DNA of 64,000 nucleotides from Alicyclobacillus sp. SP_1 (GCF_024706985.1 NZ_JAMCCX010000014.1:1-64000), one strand, 5' to 3'. Numbered from the stretch's first letter, positions 9,301 through 19,918 are shown. Notes: generated by a model not told the origin, from the sequence alone. A program made the numbers and translations.

Positions 9301-10861
9301 GTGCATCTTGACGCGCGTTGAGTCCCGTCGTCTCCGTGTCAAACACGACGTATTCAGTCTCGTCGGACAGACGTCGCGTCACTGGGTGAATGACCACTTT
9401 TGCGGCATTATCGATAACATATGCTTCCACTCCAAGAAGCACCTTGACCCCGTGTTTTTTCCCTGCACTGTATGCATCGGGAAATGCCTGGACTCCCCCG
9501 TGATCCGTTATTGCAACGGCAGGATGCCCCAACCGCGCGACTTCCGCGATGAGTTCGGAAGGCGGAATAATTCCATCCAAGGAAGACATGTTGGTATGTG
9601 CGTGCAGCTCAATACGCGGCGCGTCTGCTCCATCCACTCGAAGTTTGGGTTCGGTCGGCTGCATGTCTTGAACCATGAACACGATTTCTTTGCTGTACGT
9701 GTCAAATTGCACCTGCCCGCCAATGCGCAGTGTAACGCCATCTACTAAATCGGAAAACGACTCTTTTTGGCGTTCATCGCGCACAAAACACTTGGCTGTA
9801 ATGGAACTCGTATTGTCGGTGATATTAAACTGAACCAAAGTCCTCCCGCTCGGCAGAGTGCGCTTGTCGACGCTAAACACGCGACCTTCAACAACAGCCC
9901 GACGCATCTCATCCTCAATCAGCCGGATAGAAATGACGTCTTCGGAAGACATGGGCCGACCCAGGGTCAGCGGGGCCGACGACTCCTCTTCTGCGCGTCC
10001 ACGCCGTCCCATCCCCCGTGAAGTCACGGCGTTTGTGGCGGCCTCTCGGGCTGCTGCTGTTTCTTGTTTGGCTTCTTCTTCTAAAATGCTGGCAACGTGT
10101 TCTTGTTCCATCTTTTTCAATTGCGAGCGAAAATCCGCCTGACGCTCTGAAAAACATTCTTGCGTCTCTAGTCTCAATTGGACGGATATCCCGAAAAACT
10201 CGAGTACCGCTCGCTCCATCCACGACGTAACCGACTTCTTTTGAAGTATTTCCACTTCTGAGGGATTTTGAAGCCGTGCTAAGACCACCCACGACACTTC
10301 ATCGGAGAATCCTTCGCTTCTGCTCAGCACCTCCCACTCGGCCGTCAGCAACCAACGGGCAGCTACCGGCTCTTGACACAGCCACGTATGAGCGAGAGCT
10401 TGGAAAATACGCGCATAGGCATTCCCCGACCGGAGTTGCCATGAGTGCGCACATTGAAAGCGCACATCGCGAACGAGCGGGGTTAATGTCCGCTCAACCT
10501 CTGCACGCACTTCCACCGCCACTGTCAGCCAGTCGGCCAGCGCCTGTACGGGGAGGGGTTCAACTGCGCCCTCATCGCCCAAGTCATCTCGCATGGAAAA
10601 AGTACCGGCGTCTAGGAATACATCTTTCGGCGGGCAAAAAAGAACAGTGACGCTAAGAGCTTCTCTATCGACCATAACTTTAGAAACGCAGCGACGAATT
10701 CGGGTGGTCCAGTCCGCAGCATCTTGATAGGTTTGCACCACGCCGGGAGTGGACGGTACCGCCCCATTGCTCTCCATCGCATGGGAAAGCGTCTTGTCGA
10801 TTCCAGAATTCAAGAAACTATTCACTCCTCCAGCAGTCCGAGCTTGTTCGTCTGTTGACAT
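6302..10861 (-). CDS. polC: DNA polymerase III subunit alpha, PolC type
   Basis: The replicative polymerase of low-GC Gram-positives, with built-in 3'-5' proofreading. It has 1519 residues, about 80 more than B. subtilis PolC, the excess being at the N terminus and in a charged linker (about 240-300). Order of domains: N-terminal region; OB fold (about 320-400); PHP domain (ELHAHTNMSSLDG at 418-430, ITDHGG at 451); DEDDh exonuclease inserted in it (DTETTG at 508, HNAEFD at 588, HRALADTEAT at 647); polymerase core with GSRGSVGSS (about 961), a CPNC...CPNC zinc site (about 990-1017) and the catalytic PDIDLNFSGEYQ (about 1042-1053). Start ATG 10861 has only a weak ribosome site (GGAAG). It follows rseP; proS, which separates them in B. 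subtilis, is missing. Confidence 0.98.
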   Translation of the reverse strand: MSTDEQARTAGGVNSFLNSGIDKTLSHAMESNGAVPSTPGVVQTYQDAADWTTRIRRCVSKVMVDREALSVTVLFCPPKDVFLDAGTFSMRDDLGDEGAVEPLPVQALADWLTVAVEVRAEVERTLTPLVRDVRFQCAHSWQLRSGNAYARIFQALAHTWLCQEPVAARWLLTAEWEVLSRSEGFSDEVSWVVLARLQNPSEVEILQKKSVTSWMERAVLEFFGISVQLRLETQECFSERQADFRSQLKKMEQEHVASILEEEAKQETAAAREAATNAVTSRGMGRRGRAEEESSAPLTLGRPMSSEDVISIRLIEDEMRRAVVEGRVFSVDKRTLPSGRTLVQFNITDNTSSITAKCFVRDERQKESFSDLVDGVTLRIGGQVQFDTYSKEIVFMVQDMQPTEPKLRVDGADAPRIELHAHTNMSSLDGIIPPSELIAEVARLGHPAVAITDHGGVQAFPDAYSAGKKHGVKVLLGVEAYVIDNAAKVVIHPVTRRLSDETEYVVFDTETTGLNARQDALIEIAAVRMRGGQLLDHFTSLIDPERGYSPKIAELTGITPDMLVGQPHLEDVLPKFREFVGDAVLVAHNAEFDSGFLQQSMERLGMDVWTPPIVDTLALARILYPGEKNYRLKTLTQKFDVELVNHHRALADTEATAKVFSRMLASLSEIGIDNLDQLNDLSNSADVSKVRPFHATVIVQSQAGLRNLYELVSLAHTTHLYRTPRIPKTELARLRDGLLIGTACQQGELIEAFIRGKSMEEIEEICSFYDYLEIQPPSHYDNLIREEILHVGEIKQLHAQIVDLGKRLNKPVVATGDVHFLNPEDGVFREVFLQSQNASAAMHQPPLYLRTTDEMLKEFEYLGEAAMAVVVDHPKAIADSVEDVRPIPTELFTPVIEGAEDDVRRLAYARAEELYGKELPEIVSKRLEKELHSIISNGFAVIYLIAHKLVTKSLSDGYLVGSRGSVGSSLVATMLDITEVNPLAPHYRCPNCKYSEFMEDGHYGSGFDLPAKMCPNCQSALARDGQDIPFETFLGFEGDKVPDIDLNFSGEYQPRAHRYTEELFGRDHVFRAGTISVVAEKTAYGYVRKYAEERGLVLREAEMDRLVKGCTGVKRTTGQHPGGQVVVPNDVSIYDFSPVQYPADDKNAGTLTTHFDYHSGLENCLLKLDILGHDDPTVIRMLQDLTGVDPKSIPFDDPAVLQLFRSTESIGVTPESIRSNTGTYAIPEFGTKFVRQMLEDTNPTTFSELVRISGLSHGTDVWLNNAQTLIRNKVATLSEVICARDDIMVYLIYKGLEPSRAFKIMESIRKGKGLKPDEESYMREFQVPDWYIESGKKIKYMFPKAHAAAYVIMAVRIAWFKVYHPLAFYCAYFTVRADDFDVELMTKGSSAIRKRIEDIEEKGNSALPKEKSLLTVLEVALEMVERGFRFAPISLYESDATKFHMHEDQQALIPPFAAIAGVGEAAARNLADARSSGPFLSIEDLQDRSRISKSVVEVLLGLGCLGGLPESNQLTLFSF

Positions 10862-10887
10862 AGGCTTCCATCCGCTCTTCTATGCGT

Positions 10888-12159
10888 TCAGAAAAACCGG
10901 ACGACATCTCGATACGTAATGACCACTGTCAACACCATCAACAGGCCAAATCCAACGAGATGGACCAAACCTTCTTTCCGAGGATCAACCGCCTTACCCC
11001 GGATGAGCTCGATGACCATAAAGAGCAGTCGGCCGCCGTCCAAAGCTGGAATAGGAATCAGATTAAAGAGCCCAAGATTAAGCGACAGCAGAGCCGTGAT
11101 GTAGACCACTTGCCAAATACCCGTTTGTGCCTGCTGAGAAATAACATCCGCAATTCCAACGGGTCCAGAAAGATCTCGAAATTGATGCCGCTCAATCACT
11201 TGGCCGTAAAGATGAATGGCACTCACGCTGTTCGTATAAACCGAAGCAAATCCGTGTACAAAAGCTTTGGCTGGATTGTGCGTCAGAGCACTATCAATCC
11301 CGAGCAAGGGCACTCCGTTTGGCCCCAACTCTGGTTTAACCTCAACTACCTTGCGCTGACTACCATGCATGACCACTAATTTCACGGGACGAGGTGGATT
11401 TGTATTGTCGGAATGAATTGCCTGAACCAATTGTCCCCAAGAATCAATCGGTCGCTGTCCAGCTTGAACAATACGGTCACCCGTTTCCAGATGGGCTGCA
11501 GCAGCCGGCGTACCCGATATCACCCCACCAACCACGGGTTGTCCAGACGGCATGCCAAAGTGAATGAACGCTAAGGAAAAGAGCACACCCGCCAACAGAA
11601 AATTCATCACTGGACCTGCAAGAATAATCGCTGCTCGTTGGGAGAGAGGCTTTCCAATCAACTGTTCCCGCTTTTCAACAATGGGGATGGACGACCGTGG
11701 ACCCGTCATCACACGAGCGTGTGGTTGCACAGGAAATGTCCGCAAGGTACCGTCGGCCGTCTCTAAAGTCACAGTCAACTTTTGCATTAAGTCGAGGGCG
11801 CGAACCACTCCCACTGGCGCATCCGGAATAGTATCAGGCTCCGCTAAGACACTGATTTGCCCATGGTCATTCAGTCGATAGGCAACCGACTCCCCAATGC
11901 GAAAATAAGCGTCTTGCGGCATCTCTCCAGCGAGTTGAACAAATCCGCCGATCGGAAATAGGCGAATGGAATACTCCGTACCACCGCGTTGAAACGCAAA
12001 CAGCTTCGGACCCATACCGAGTGCAAAGACAGGAACAGCCACTCCAGACTTTTTCGCCACATAAAAGTGACCAAATTCATGCAAAACGATGCATACGACA
12101 AACACCAAAATAATCGCAATGGCTGACCGAAGGATGTGCAACAAGGAAATCAACCACAT
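10888..12159 (-). CDS. rseP: Site-2 intramembrane protease RseP/RasP
   Basis: A zinc metalloprotease that cuts membrane-embedded anti-sigma factors and leftover signal peptides. About 423 residues. Helix 1 carries the zinc-binding HEFGH, a PDZ domain sits in the middle (GGVISGTPAAAAHLETGDRI), and the C-terminal half has the second active-site motif NLIPIPALDGGRLLF followed by membrane segments. I prefer ATG 12159 (MWLISLLHIL) because GGAAGGG lies 13 bases upstream; a GTG at 12171 would sit almost on the ribosome site. It lies 21 bases after dxr, in the conserved cdsA-dxr-rseP order. Confidence 0.95.
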   Translation of the reverse strand: MWLISLLHILRSAIAIILVFVVCIVLHEFGHFYVAKKSGVAVPVFALGMGPKLFAFQRGGTEYSIRLFPIGGFVQLAGEMPQDAYFRIGESVAYRLNDHGQISVLAEPDTIPDAPVGVVRALDLMQKLTVTLETADGTLRTFPVQPHARVMTGPRSSIPIVEKREQLIGKPLSQRAAIILAGPVMNFLLAGVLFSLAFIHFGMPSGQPVVGGVISGTPAAAAHLETGDRIVQAGQRPIDSWGQLVQAIHSDNTNPPRPVKLVVMHGSQRKVVEVKPELGPNGVPLLGIDSALTHNPAKAFVHGFASVYTNSVSAIHLYGQVIERHQFRDLSGPVGIADVISQQAQTGIWQVVYITALLSLNLGLFNLIPIPALDGGRLLFMVIELIRGKAVDPRKEGLVHLVGFGLLMVLTVVITYRDVVRFF

Positions 12160-12180
12160 CGTGTTACACACACCCTTCCG

Positions 12181-13332
12181 TTAAGAATCCAAAACACGAC
12201 TTGCGAGTGCGCGCGCATTGGCATCGATGTAGAGAATATCGTCTAGAGACTGTGGCCGATAACATTCTGCCACGGACAACACCTCTTCAATCACTTCTGG
12301 TATTCGCCCGAACCGAACTCGGCCTGCCAAAAACGCTGCTACTACAATTTCATTGGCAGCGTTAACAACACAGGTTGCAAAATCACCCGCTACGCCAGCT
12401 TGATAGGCGAGACGAAGGCACGGGAAACGCTCCATGTCAGGCTCTTCAAAGGTCAAACACGACATGTCCTGCAAAGTGAGTCGGCGCGCTCTGTTTTCGC
12501 GGCGTTCCGGATACGTAAAAGCATACTGCACAGGAATACGCATGTCGTGTGTGGCTAACTCCGCAAGTACGGCCCCATCTTCATACTCTACTAGAGAATG
12601 GACAATGCTCTGCGGGTGAACCAGTACTTTAATTTTATCATATGGAGCACCAAACAAATGATGAGCTTCAATGACTTCGAATCCTTTGTTCATCATGGAG
12701 GCACTGTCTACTGTTATTTTCTCGCCCATCTTCCAATTTGGATGCCGGAGCGCCTCTGCTCTCGATGCCTGCTCAATTTGAACTTTAGGCCATTCCCGGA
12801 ATGGTCCACCAGAAGCCGTCACCCAAAAAGATGCCACATCCTGTCTCCGGCCCGCTAATAAGGACTGAAAGACGGCCGAGTGCTCACTGTCCACAGGGAT
12901 GATTTCCGCTTTATGGCGTCGCGCGTGTTCCATGACCAGATGCCCGGCTGCTACCAACGTCTCCTTATTCGCCAGCCCAATTCGCGCACCGCGAGCCATC
13001 GCGGTCCAGGTGGGAATTAATCCCTTGGCGCCAACAATCGCAGTTAACACTAAATCAGACGAAACATTGGCCGCAGCGACGAGCCCATCATCACCGATGC
13101 CGACGTCACAGGGGAGTGCGCCATCGAACTCCTCCAGCAGACGACGATAAGCCGCCTCATCTCCAACCGAAACATACTCCGGATGATATATTCGGATTTG
13201 TTCGGCCAGCACGTCCATCTGTTGCCCAGCAGACAGAGTTGCTACCTGCCACTCAGAGGAAAGGTCAGAGACAACGGCGAGGCCCAGCTTACCGACGACG
13301 CCAGTCGAACCGAAAATAGACACTCGTTTCAA
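12181..13332 (-). CDS. dxr: 1-deoxy-D-xylulose 5-phosphate reductoisomerase
   Basis: Second step of the MEP isoprenoid pathway: DXP to MEP, with NADPH and a divalent metal. 383 residues, normal length. Visible: the NADPH Rossmann start SIFGSTGVVGKLGL, LANKETLVAAG, the metal-binding VDSEHSAVFQ, the flexible-loop W/K region (SGGPFREW, HPNWKMGEKITVDSASMMNKG) and KVLVHPQSIVHSLVEY. The start is TTG 13332 with GGAGG ten bases before it. It sits between cdsA and rseP, next to the other envelope-precursor genes uppS and cdsA. Confidence 0.97.
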   Translation of the reverse strand: MKRVSIFGSTGVVGKLGLAVVSDLSSEWQVATLSAGQQMDVLAEQIRIYHPEYVSVGDEAAYRRLLEEFDGALPCDVGIGDDGLVAAANVSSDLVLTAIVGAKGLIPTWTAMARGARIGLANKETLVAAGHLVMEHARRHKAEIIPVDSEHSAVFQSLLAGRRQDVASFWVTASGGPFREWPKVQIEQASRAEALRHPNWKMGEKITVDSASMMNKGFEVIEAHHLFGAPYDKIKVLVHPQSIVHSLVEYEDGAVLAELATHDMRIPVQYAFTYPERRENRARRLTLQDMSCLTFEEPDMERFPCLRLAYQAGVAGDFATCVVNAANEIVVAAFLAGRVRFGRIPEVIEEVLSVAECYRPQSLDDILYIDANARALASRVLDS

Positions 13333-13366
13333 GAATGACTCGCCTCCAGTGGGTAGTCTGTGTATG

Positions 13367-14173
13367 TCAATACGCGATGTGCAGCCAATTCATGACTCCA
13401 GAAGTAGCAAACCAGAGCATCAAGGGAGCTGCAAACAACAAGCTATCAATTCGGTCCAGAACACCGCCGTGTCCAGGCAGTAGCCATCCAGAGTCCTTCA
13501 CTCCAGTAGACCGCTTATAAGCAGATTCAATTAAGTCTCCCAGTTGAGAGAGAATCGACAGGCACACACCAAGAATAAAATAGCCGATGCCTCCACTGAC
13601 CCCGTTACCGACGACCATACCAAATATCCAGGCAGCCATTCCTGCTCCCAAAATACCGCCGATAGCGCCGCTCCATGTTTTCTTTGGGGAAATTTCGGGC
13701 CACATGAGCGGTCCCTTTAACCACCTGCCAACAAAAAAAGCACACGTATCACTCATAAAGACAGAAATGAGCAAAGCCCAGACCAACAGAGGGCCGTGGG
13801 CTAAACTCCGCAAAGACATAAGACTCATGCCACCGATGCCAACATACAGGGCACCTATGAATATCGGAGAAGTTTTCCCTAATTCTTGTCTGTTCTTCGT
13901 CGCTACTGGCCAGAGCAGGGCGATAGCAACCATCAGAAACAGTGACAACGGCCGATACCAGTCGGCCGAAAACTCGATGTAGGCTGTTGCCAGGACTGCG
14001 GCGTACGCAATCGGACTTCGATACGTGGCTCCGTACATTTGCGCAAACTCCATGACGCCAAGACCAGTGACCAAAAACACCAGTACGGCCCAAGGAATCG
14101 AGGTAGGGAAAATCAAAATCACAAAAATTGTTATAATCCCAATTGCTGCAGTCAGAACTCGCTGCCTCAGCAC
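13367..14173 (-). CDS. cdsA: Phosphatidate cytidylyltransferase (CDP-DAG synthase)
   Basis: Makes CDP-diacylglycerol from phosphatidate and CTP in the cytoplasmic membrane, the branch point of phospholipid synthesis. 268 residues, highly hydrophobic with about eight membrane segments. The signature is at the C terminus: SAYKRSTGVKDSGWLLPGHG followed by GVLDRIDSL, with catalytic Asp residues in KDSG and LDRID; SPKKTWSGAIGG precedes it. It lies 10 bases after uppS, in the usual uppS-cdsA-dxr-rseP series. Confidence 0.97.
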   Translation of the reverse strand: MLRQRVLTAAIGIITIFVILIFPTSIPWAVLVFLVTGLGVMEFAQMYGATYRSPIAYAAVLATAYIEFSADWYRPLSLFLMVAIALLWPVATKNRQELGKTSPIFIGALYVGIGGMSLMSLRSLAHGPLLVWALLISVFMSDTCAFFVGRWLKGPLMWPEISPKKTWSGAIGGILGAGMAAWIFGMVVGNGVSGGIGYFILGVCLSILSQLGDLIESAYKRSTGVKDSGWLLPGHGGVLDRIDSLLFAAPLMLWFATSGVMNWLHIAY

Positions 14174-14183
14174 ATTATTTCAC

Positions 14184-14948
14184 CTACTTTACGTCACCGA
14201 AACGTCGTTTACGATGATGAAATGCGTGTAACGCTGCGAGTAAATCTGATTTCGTAAAGTCTGGCCACAGCGTATCCGTAAACCACAGTTCGGAATATGC
14301 CGACTGCCACACTAGAAAATTGCTCAAGCGTAATTCTCCGCTGGTCCGAATAATCAAGTCCGGGTCGACTAATTCTCGTGTTGAGAGCCTCGCTGCGATG
14401 GCACTTTCATCAATGTCGTCGACCGATAACAGGCCTTGCTCCACATCTTGCAACAAGCGCTTTGTCGCCTCGACAATATCGCGCCGCCCTCCATAATTGA
14501 GCGCAAAAGTAACAATCATCCCCGTATTGTGGGCCGTTCGCTCAAGCGATAGTCGCACCGTCTCCTGAGTGTAAGTCGGCAAGCGATGCGTTTCGCCTAT
14601 GAATTTGAGACGTACACCACGTTGAACCAACTCGTCCATTTCGGAACGAAAGAATTGGTCCGGCAACTTCATCAAATATTCCACTTCGTTCTCCGGACGT
14701 TTCCAATTCTCGGTGGAAAACGCATACAAAGTAACACAAGATATCCCGCAGTCGTCACAGGCCCGAATCGCTTCTTTCATTGCGTTCATCCCAGCATGAT
14801 GACCTGCCATACGGGGCAACCCTCGCCGCTTCGCCCAGCGTCCATTCCCATCCATGATAATGCCAAGATGTTGAGGGAGATTCCAATCGGCAACCTGCTC
14901 CAATTCCTCGGACCGCAAGCGAGGGCGGCTTCTAAATCCCCACTGCAC
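14184..14948 (-). CDS. uppS: Undecaprenyl diphosphate synthase (cis-prenyltransferase)
   Basis: Elongates farnesyl diphosphate with IPP to C55 undecaprenyl diphosphate, the lipid carrier for peptidoglycan and surface glycans. 254 residues, full length. Motif I (HLGIIMDGNGRWAKRRGLPR) contains the catalytic Asp; also visible are VTLYAFSTENWKRP, ALNYGGRRDI and the C-terminal LIIRTSGELRLSNFLVWQ. The start is GTG 14948 with GGGGGG seven bases before it. 92 bases separate it from frr, with no clear terminator. Confidence 0.98.
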   Translation of the reverse strand: MQWGFRSRPRLRSEELEQVADWNLPQHLGIIMDGNGRWAKRRGLPRMAGHHAGMNAMKEAIRACDDCGISCVTLYAFSTENWKRPENEVEYLMKLPDQFFRSEMDELVQRGVRLKFIGETHRLPTYTQETVRLSLERTAHNTGMIVTFALNYGGRRDIVEATKRLLQDVEQGLLSVDDIDESAIAARLSTRELVDPDLIIRTSGELRLSNFLVWQSAYSELWFTDTLWPDFTKSDLLAALHAFHHRKRRFGDVK

Positions 14949-15040
14949 AACAACGCCCCCCTCGACCCATCCACCTTACAACACTTCGACGCAGAGAGAA
15001 AGCTGCCCCCTATGATTCACCGAGTTCACGCCAGCTTCCA

Positions 15041-17060
<2,020 letters not shown>

Positions 17061-17099
17061 TCGATTAAGTCCTCCTTATCGTAACTCAACGCACTGCAC

Positions 17100-17134
17100 A
17101 AAAAAGGTGACGAGCTGAAGATACCCCCGTCACC
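17100..17134 (-). terminator. Intrinsic terminator or attenuator between rpsB and tsf
   Basis: On the minus strand GGTGACG (complement of 17128-17134) pairs with CGTCACC (complement of 17106-17112) around a 15-base loop and is followed by six U (17100-17105). It lies in the 86-base gap after rpsB. It would end part of the rpsB transcript and leave read-through for tsf and downstream genes. Confidence 0.7.
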
Positions 17135-17146
17135 CGCCGACCTAAA

Positions 17147-17845
17147 TCAAGCGGTCGTCTCTTCGCCCTGCGTTCCTTCCAACACCGCATCCGCCAACTT
17201 CGCTGTCAAGAGCTTCACAGCACGAATCGCATCGTCGTTGCCTGGGATGACGTGGTCAATCTCGTCAGGGTCACAATTCGTGTCGACGATAGCAACGATG
17301 GGAATACCCAACTTCCGAGCTTCAGCGACCGCGATTCGCTCCTTGCGGGGGTCAATGACATACATGGCACTCGGGATTTTTTTCATTGTCTTGATGCCGC
17401 CCAAGAACCGTTCCAGACGCTCCGCCTCTTTGCGCAGTAGAATAACTTCTTTCTTGGGAAGCACATCGAACGTTCCGTCCTCTTCCATTCGTTCTAAGTC
17501 GAGAAGGCGTTGAATACGCTTCTGAATCGTATTGAAGTTCGTCAGTGTACCACCAAGCCAGCGTTGGTTGACATAATACATACCGCAACGCTCGGCCTCA
17601 TCTTTTACCGCTTCTTGTGCTTGCTTTTTGGTACCGACGAACAAAATCGTCTCTCCGTTTTGCGCCAATTCACGAACAAAATTGTACGCTTCTTCTACTT
17701 TCCGGACCGTCTTTTGAAGGTCAATAATATAAATCCCGTTGCGCTCCGTGAAAATGTACCGTGCCATTTTCGGATTCCAGCGCCGCGTCTGATGACCGAA
17801 GTGAACTCCGGCCTCCAGTAGTTGCTTCATTGAAATAATAGCCAA
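17147..17845 (-). CDS. rpsB: 30S ribosomal protein S2
   Basis: Small-subunit protein S2, 232 residues. Recognised by [40 protein letters not shown] and [20 protein letters not shown]. The start is TTG 17845 ([10 protein letters not shown]) with GGAGG seven bases before it; an in-frame ATG five codons later has no comparable ribosome site. It has its own promoter (17969-17997) just downstream of swrB, as in B. subtilis where rpsB follows the fla/che operon. Confidence 0.98.
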   Translation of the reverse strand: MAIISMKQLLEAGVHFGHQTRRWNPKMARYIFTERNGIYIIDLQKTVRKVEEAYNFVRELAQNGETILFVGTKKQAQEAVKDEAERCGMYYVNQRWLGGTLTNFNTIQKRIQRLLDLERMEEDGTFDVLPKKEVILLRKEAERLERFLGGIKTMKKIPSAMYVIDPRKERIAVAEARKLGIPIVAIVDTNCDPDEIDHVIPGNDDAIRAVKLLTAKLADAVLEGTQGEETTA

Positions 17846-17968
17846 TGTAAATCCTCCTCATTTGGTTTGTCCGCCGCCACCATCATCCGAAAAGCTTCCT
17901 CAAGGGACCAAGCTCTTCGTCCTTTGGCGTGAGTACTCCACACTTTCGTGGGTGATGCACCGTTCTCA

Positions 17969-17997
17969 AATATACCACACAGCGTGAGTCCAGGCAA
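17969..17997 (-). promoter_or_regulatory. Sigma-A-type promoter of rpsB
   Basis: On the minus strand TTGCCT (17992-17997), a 17-base spacer and TATATT (17969-17974). It leaves a leader of roughly 115 bases before the rpsB start, which contains a small GTGG/CCAC-type hairpin around 17935-17955; such leaders can bind S2, but I see no proven match to a known leader family. Confidence 0.65.
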
Positions 17998-18061
17998 TGT
18001 GTACAATGGTGTTCTCGTCAAACGAGGAAACAGGTGGAACTGTTGATATCCTTGTTCGTCT

Positions 18062-18733
18062 TCAGTTTGGCTCCGACACTGACAGCACGGGAGAAGACAT
18101 GATGTACTGAACTCTCTGAACTGCCGCTTCCGTTACATCCAATCGATGACTGACCTGCACGCTCGTATAGCCTTGCGATAGCAGGTCGAGAATATCAAAG
18201 TATTTTTCGGAAAAAACCTCGTTTTCTAAGGCATGGCTATCTGGTCCATTCGCGTGGTTCTCCTCTGCGCCTTGATGGCCGAGTGCTGTCCCTTCGGCGA
18301 AAAGAGGTCTATTTCCACCTACAGCATCACGACTCTCCTCATAGCCTGCTCGAGCACCACCTGTTGTAGCATGCGCGTCCGATTCTCCGGAAAAACGCGT
18401 TCTAGGCATGTTCGACAAACCCTCCTGAAGCGACGTCTGGCCTAACATCGACTCTAATCGAGACAATCGCTCTTCCATCTGAAGGCGTAGTTGCTCCACA
18501 TCCCCTTTCAAGTCTGCATACAAGTCTTCGAGAATGGCCGCAACCTCTTCATCCATGGTGCTACTCCCACTCGCAGAGCGCTTTGACGGCAACGTTGGGT
18601 CCGACAACGCGCCGCTACGAATCCACCGAAATATCCCCAATAACCCACCATACTGTCGCCAACCGCCAGTGATTGTATAGAGAACGATGATGAGAGCAAT
18701 CGACAATAAGCCCATTAAGATGGTCAATCCCAC
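18062..18733 (-). CDS. swrB: SwrB-like flagellar regulator (YlxL), membrane-anchored
   Basis: 223 residues: one N-terminal membrane helix (about 4-24), a predicted coiled coil (about 60-100, DEEVAAILEDLYADLKGDVE then QLRLQMEERLSRLES), a long polar low-complexity middle, and a C-terminal helix-turn-helix-like segment (DILDLLSQGYTSVQVSHRLD). This architecture and the position between the chemotaxis genes and rpsB match SwrB of B. subtilis, which activates the flagellar export apparatus and swarming. Sequence similarity cannot be judged further by eye. sigD, normally just upstream, is not present: only 64 bases separate this gene from cheD. Confidence 0.75.
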   Translation of the reverse strand: MGLTILMGLLSIALIIVLYTITGGWRQYGGLLGIFRWIRSGALSDPTLPSKRSASGSSTMDEEVAAILEDLYADLKGDVEQLRLQMEERLSRLESMLGQTSLQEGLSNMPRTRFSGESDAHATTGGARAGYEESRDAVGGNRPLFAEGTALGHQGAEENHANGPDSHALENEVFSEKYFDILDLLSQGYTSVQVSHRLDVTEAAVQRVQYIMSSPVLSVSEPN

Positions 18734-18797
18734 CCGATTCCCTCCCCTTACTGTCTTTCAGTCGCCAGACGTCGTAGCTTTGCGCGACACGCCTCGC

Positions 18798-19304
18798 TCA
18801 GAAACAATACGTTCCACTCAAGGCCGTGCGTACCGACATCGTCTCTGTCCGCACATCAAACTCGATGGTCCGGCCAGCATTGCCTCCAACATCCGACCCG
18901 AACAGCGGGATACCGTGCCGCGCTAAGGCTTCGCGCACCGCCTCCACATTGCGAGGACCGACTCTCATGACTTCCGAAGCCTGTCCAGTAGCGGCAAACA
19001 TCTGCGCACCGCCAGCCATCTTTGCTCGTATCGATGCCAGAGAGACGCCCTGTGCCGTTAACTCAGACACCAGCCAGTCCGTTCCAGTGTCCGCGTATTT
19101 ACAGACGTTGGTAACGTTCTCTCTAGGTGCCGAGGGCAACATAATGTGAACTAGTCCGGCGAGTTTCTGACCCTCATCGTAAAGAACGAGGCCGACACAA
19201 GAGCCAAGTCCTGTGGTGGAAATTCTCTGCGGCGCTCGAACCACATTCCCTTGCGCAATACCGACACGAACAACCTCAGAGGACACTGGAATGGTAGACA
19301 TCAT
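18798..19304 (-). CDS. cheD: Chemoreceptor glutamine deamidase CheD
   Basis: Deamidates glutamines on chemoreceptors and binds CheC. 168 residues with the CheD core: TTGLGSCVGL (Cys36 nucleophile, Thr30), AGLVHIMLPS (His53), KMAGGAQMF and VGPRNVEAVREAL. These match the Thr-Cys-His catalytic set known from Thermotoga CheD. It overlaps cheC by four bases. The protein ends SGTYCF, with the last gene of the chemotaxis subcluster being swrB. Confidence 0.96.
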   Translation of the reverse strand: MMSTIPVSSEVVRVGIAQGNVVRAPQRISTTGLGSCVGLVLYDEGQKLAGLVHIMLPSAPRENVTNVCKYADTGTDWLVSELTAQGVSLASIRAKMAGGAQMFAATGQASEVMRVGPRNVEAVREALARHGIPLFGSDVGGNAGRTIEFDVRTETMSVRTALSGTYCF

Positions 19305-19918
19305 AGACTACACCCCAATGCCGCAAAAAGTGGCGCCATCGACTCAGGATGCGGCAGCATAAAAAAATGGCCATCCACGCTGCGGTCCCCTTGCCAGATG
19401 GAGGTATTGATTAAAATCGCTCGATCCGCCACGTCCCCTGACAACATGAACCCAACATCCAAAATGGCCCCGGCCATATCCAATGCAACCGCAGGAACCG
19501 ACAACTGCAAGACTAAGGAAGACATTTCCGCAATCGCCGTCAAATAACTCCCCGAAAGGATGTTTCCGACCTCGGCCAATGCAGACATCTCCAGATCACT
19601 GAGGCCTTCTTCGCTGTCCACGGGAAGATGCAGATGACGCAGCAGTTGACGAGCACTGGAGAGCGGCAAGAGCAGAAACATGCTTCCATGAAGACCTCCA
19701 TTCAACTGCAGAAAAATGCCAACAACGGGCACCTCCGCGCCACCGACGACCTCCGAAATTTCGTCAAATTCGCAGAGGCGGGCTGCTGTCACAGACATCC
19801 GAACGGTTTGACCGAGCAGAACGGAGAGCGCAGTAGCTGCATGGCCAGCGCCTACATTCCCCAATTCGCGCAGTACGTCCTGTTGCTGCTCACTGAGTGA
19901 TGAATTCTCGGACGTCAT
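19301..19918 (-). CDS. cheC: CheY-P phosphatase CheC
   Basis: Dephosphorylates CheY-P; activity is stimulated by CheD. 205 residues with two phosphatase helices carrying the E-x2-N signature: LRELGNVGAGHAATALS near residue 15-31 and ALAEVGNILSGSYLTAI near residue 112-128. It belongs to the CheC/FliY/CheX family; FliY in this operon has the same two motifs. It is coupled to cheW and cheD by four-base overlaps, and cheD is the expected partner. Confidence 0.95.
   Translation of the reverse strand: MTSENSSLSEQQQDVLRELGNVGAGHAATALSVLLGQTVRMSVTAARLCEFDEISEVVGGAEVPVVGIFLQLNGGLHGSMFLLLPLSSARQLLRHLHLPVDSEEGLSDLEMSALAEVGNILSGSYLTAIAEMSSLVLQLSVPAVALDMAGAILDVGFMLSGDVADRAILINTSIWQGDRSVDGHFFMLPHPESMAPLFAALGCSL

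Noticed and set aside
17827-18021. 64-residue minus-strand frame upstream of rpsB
   Set aside because: It covers the rpsB promoter and leader and its end overlaps the rpsB start; better explained as untranslated leader.
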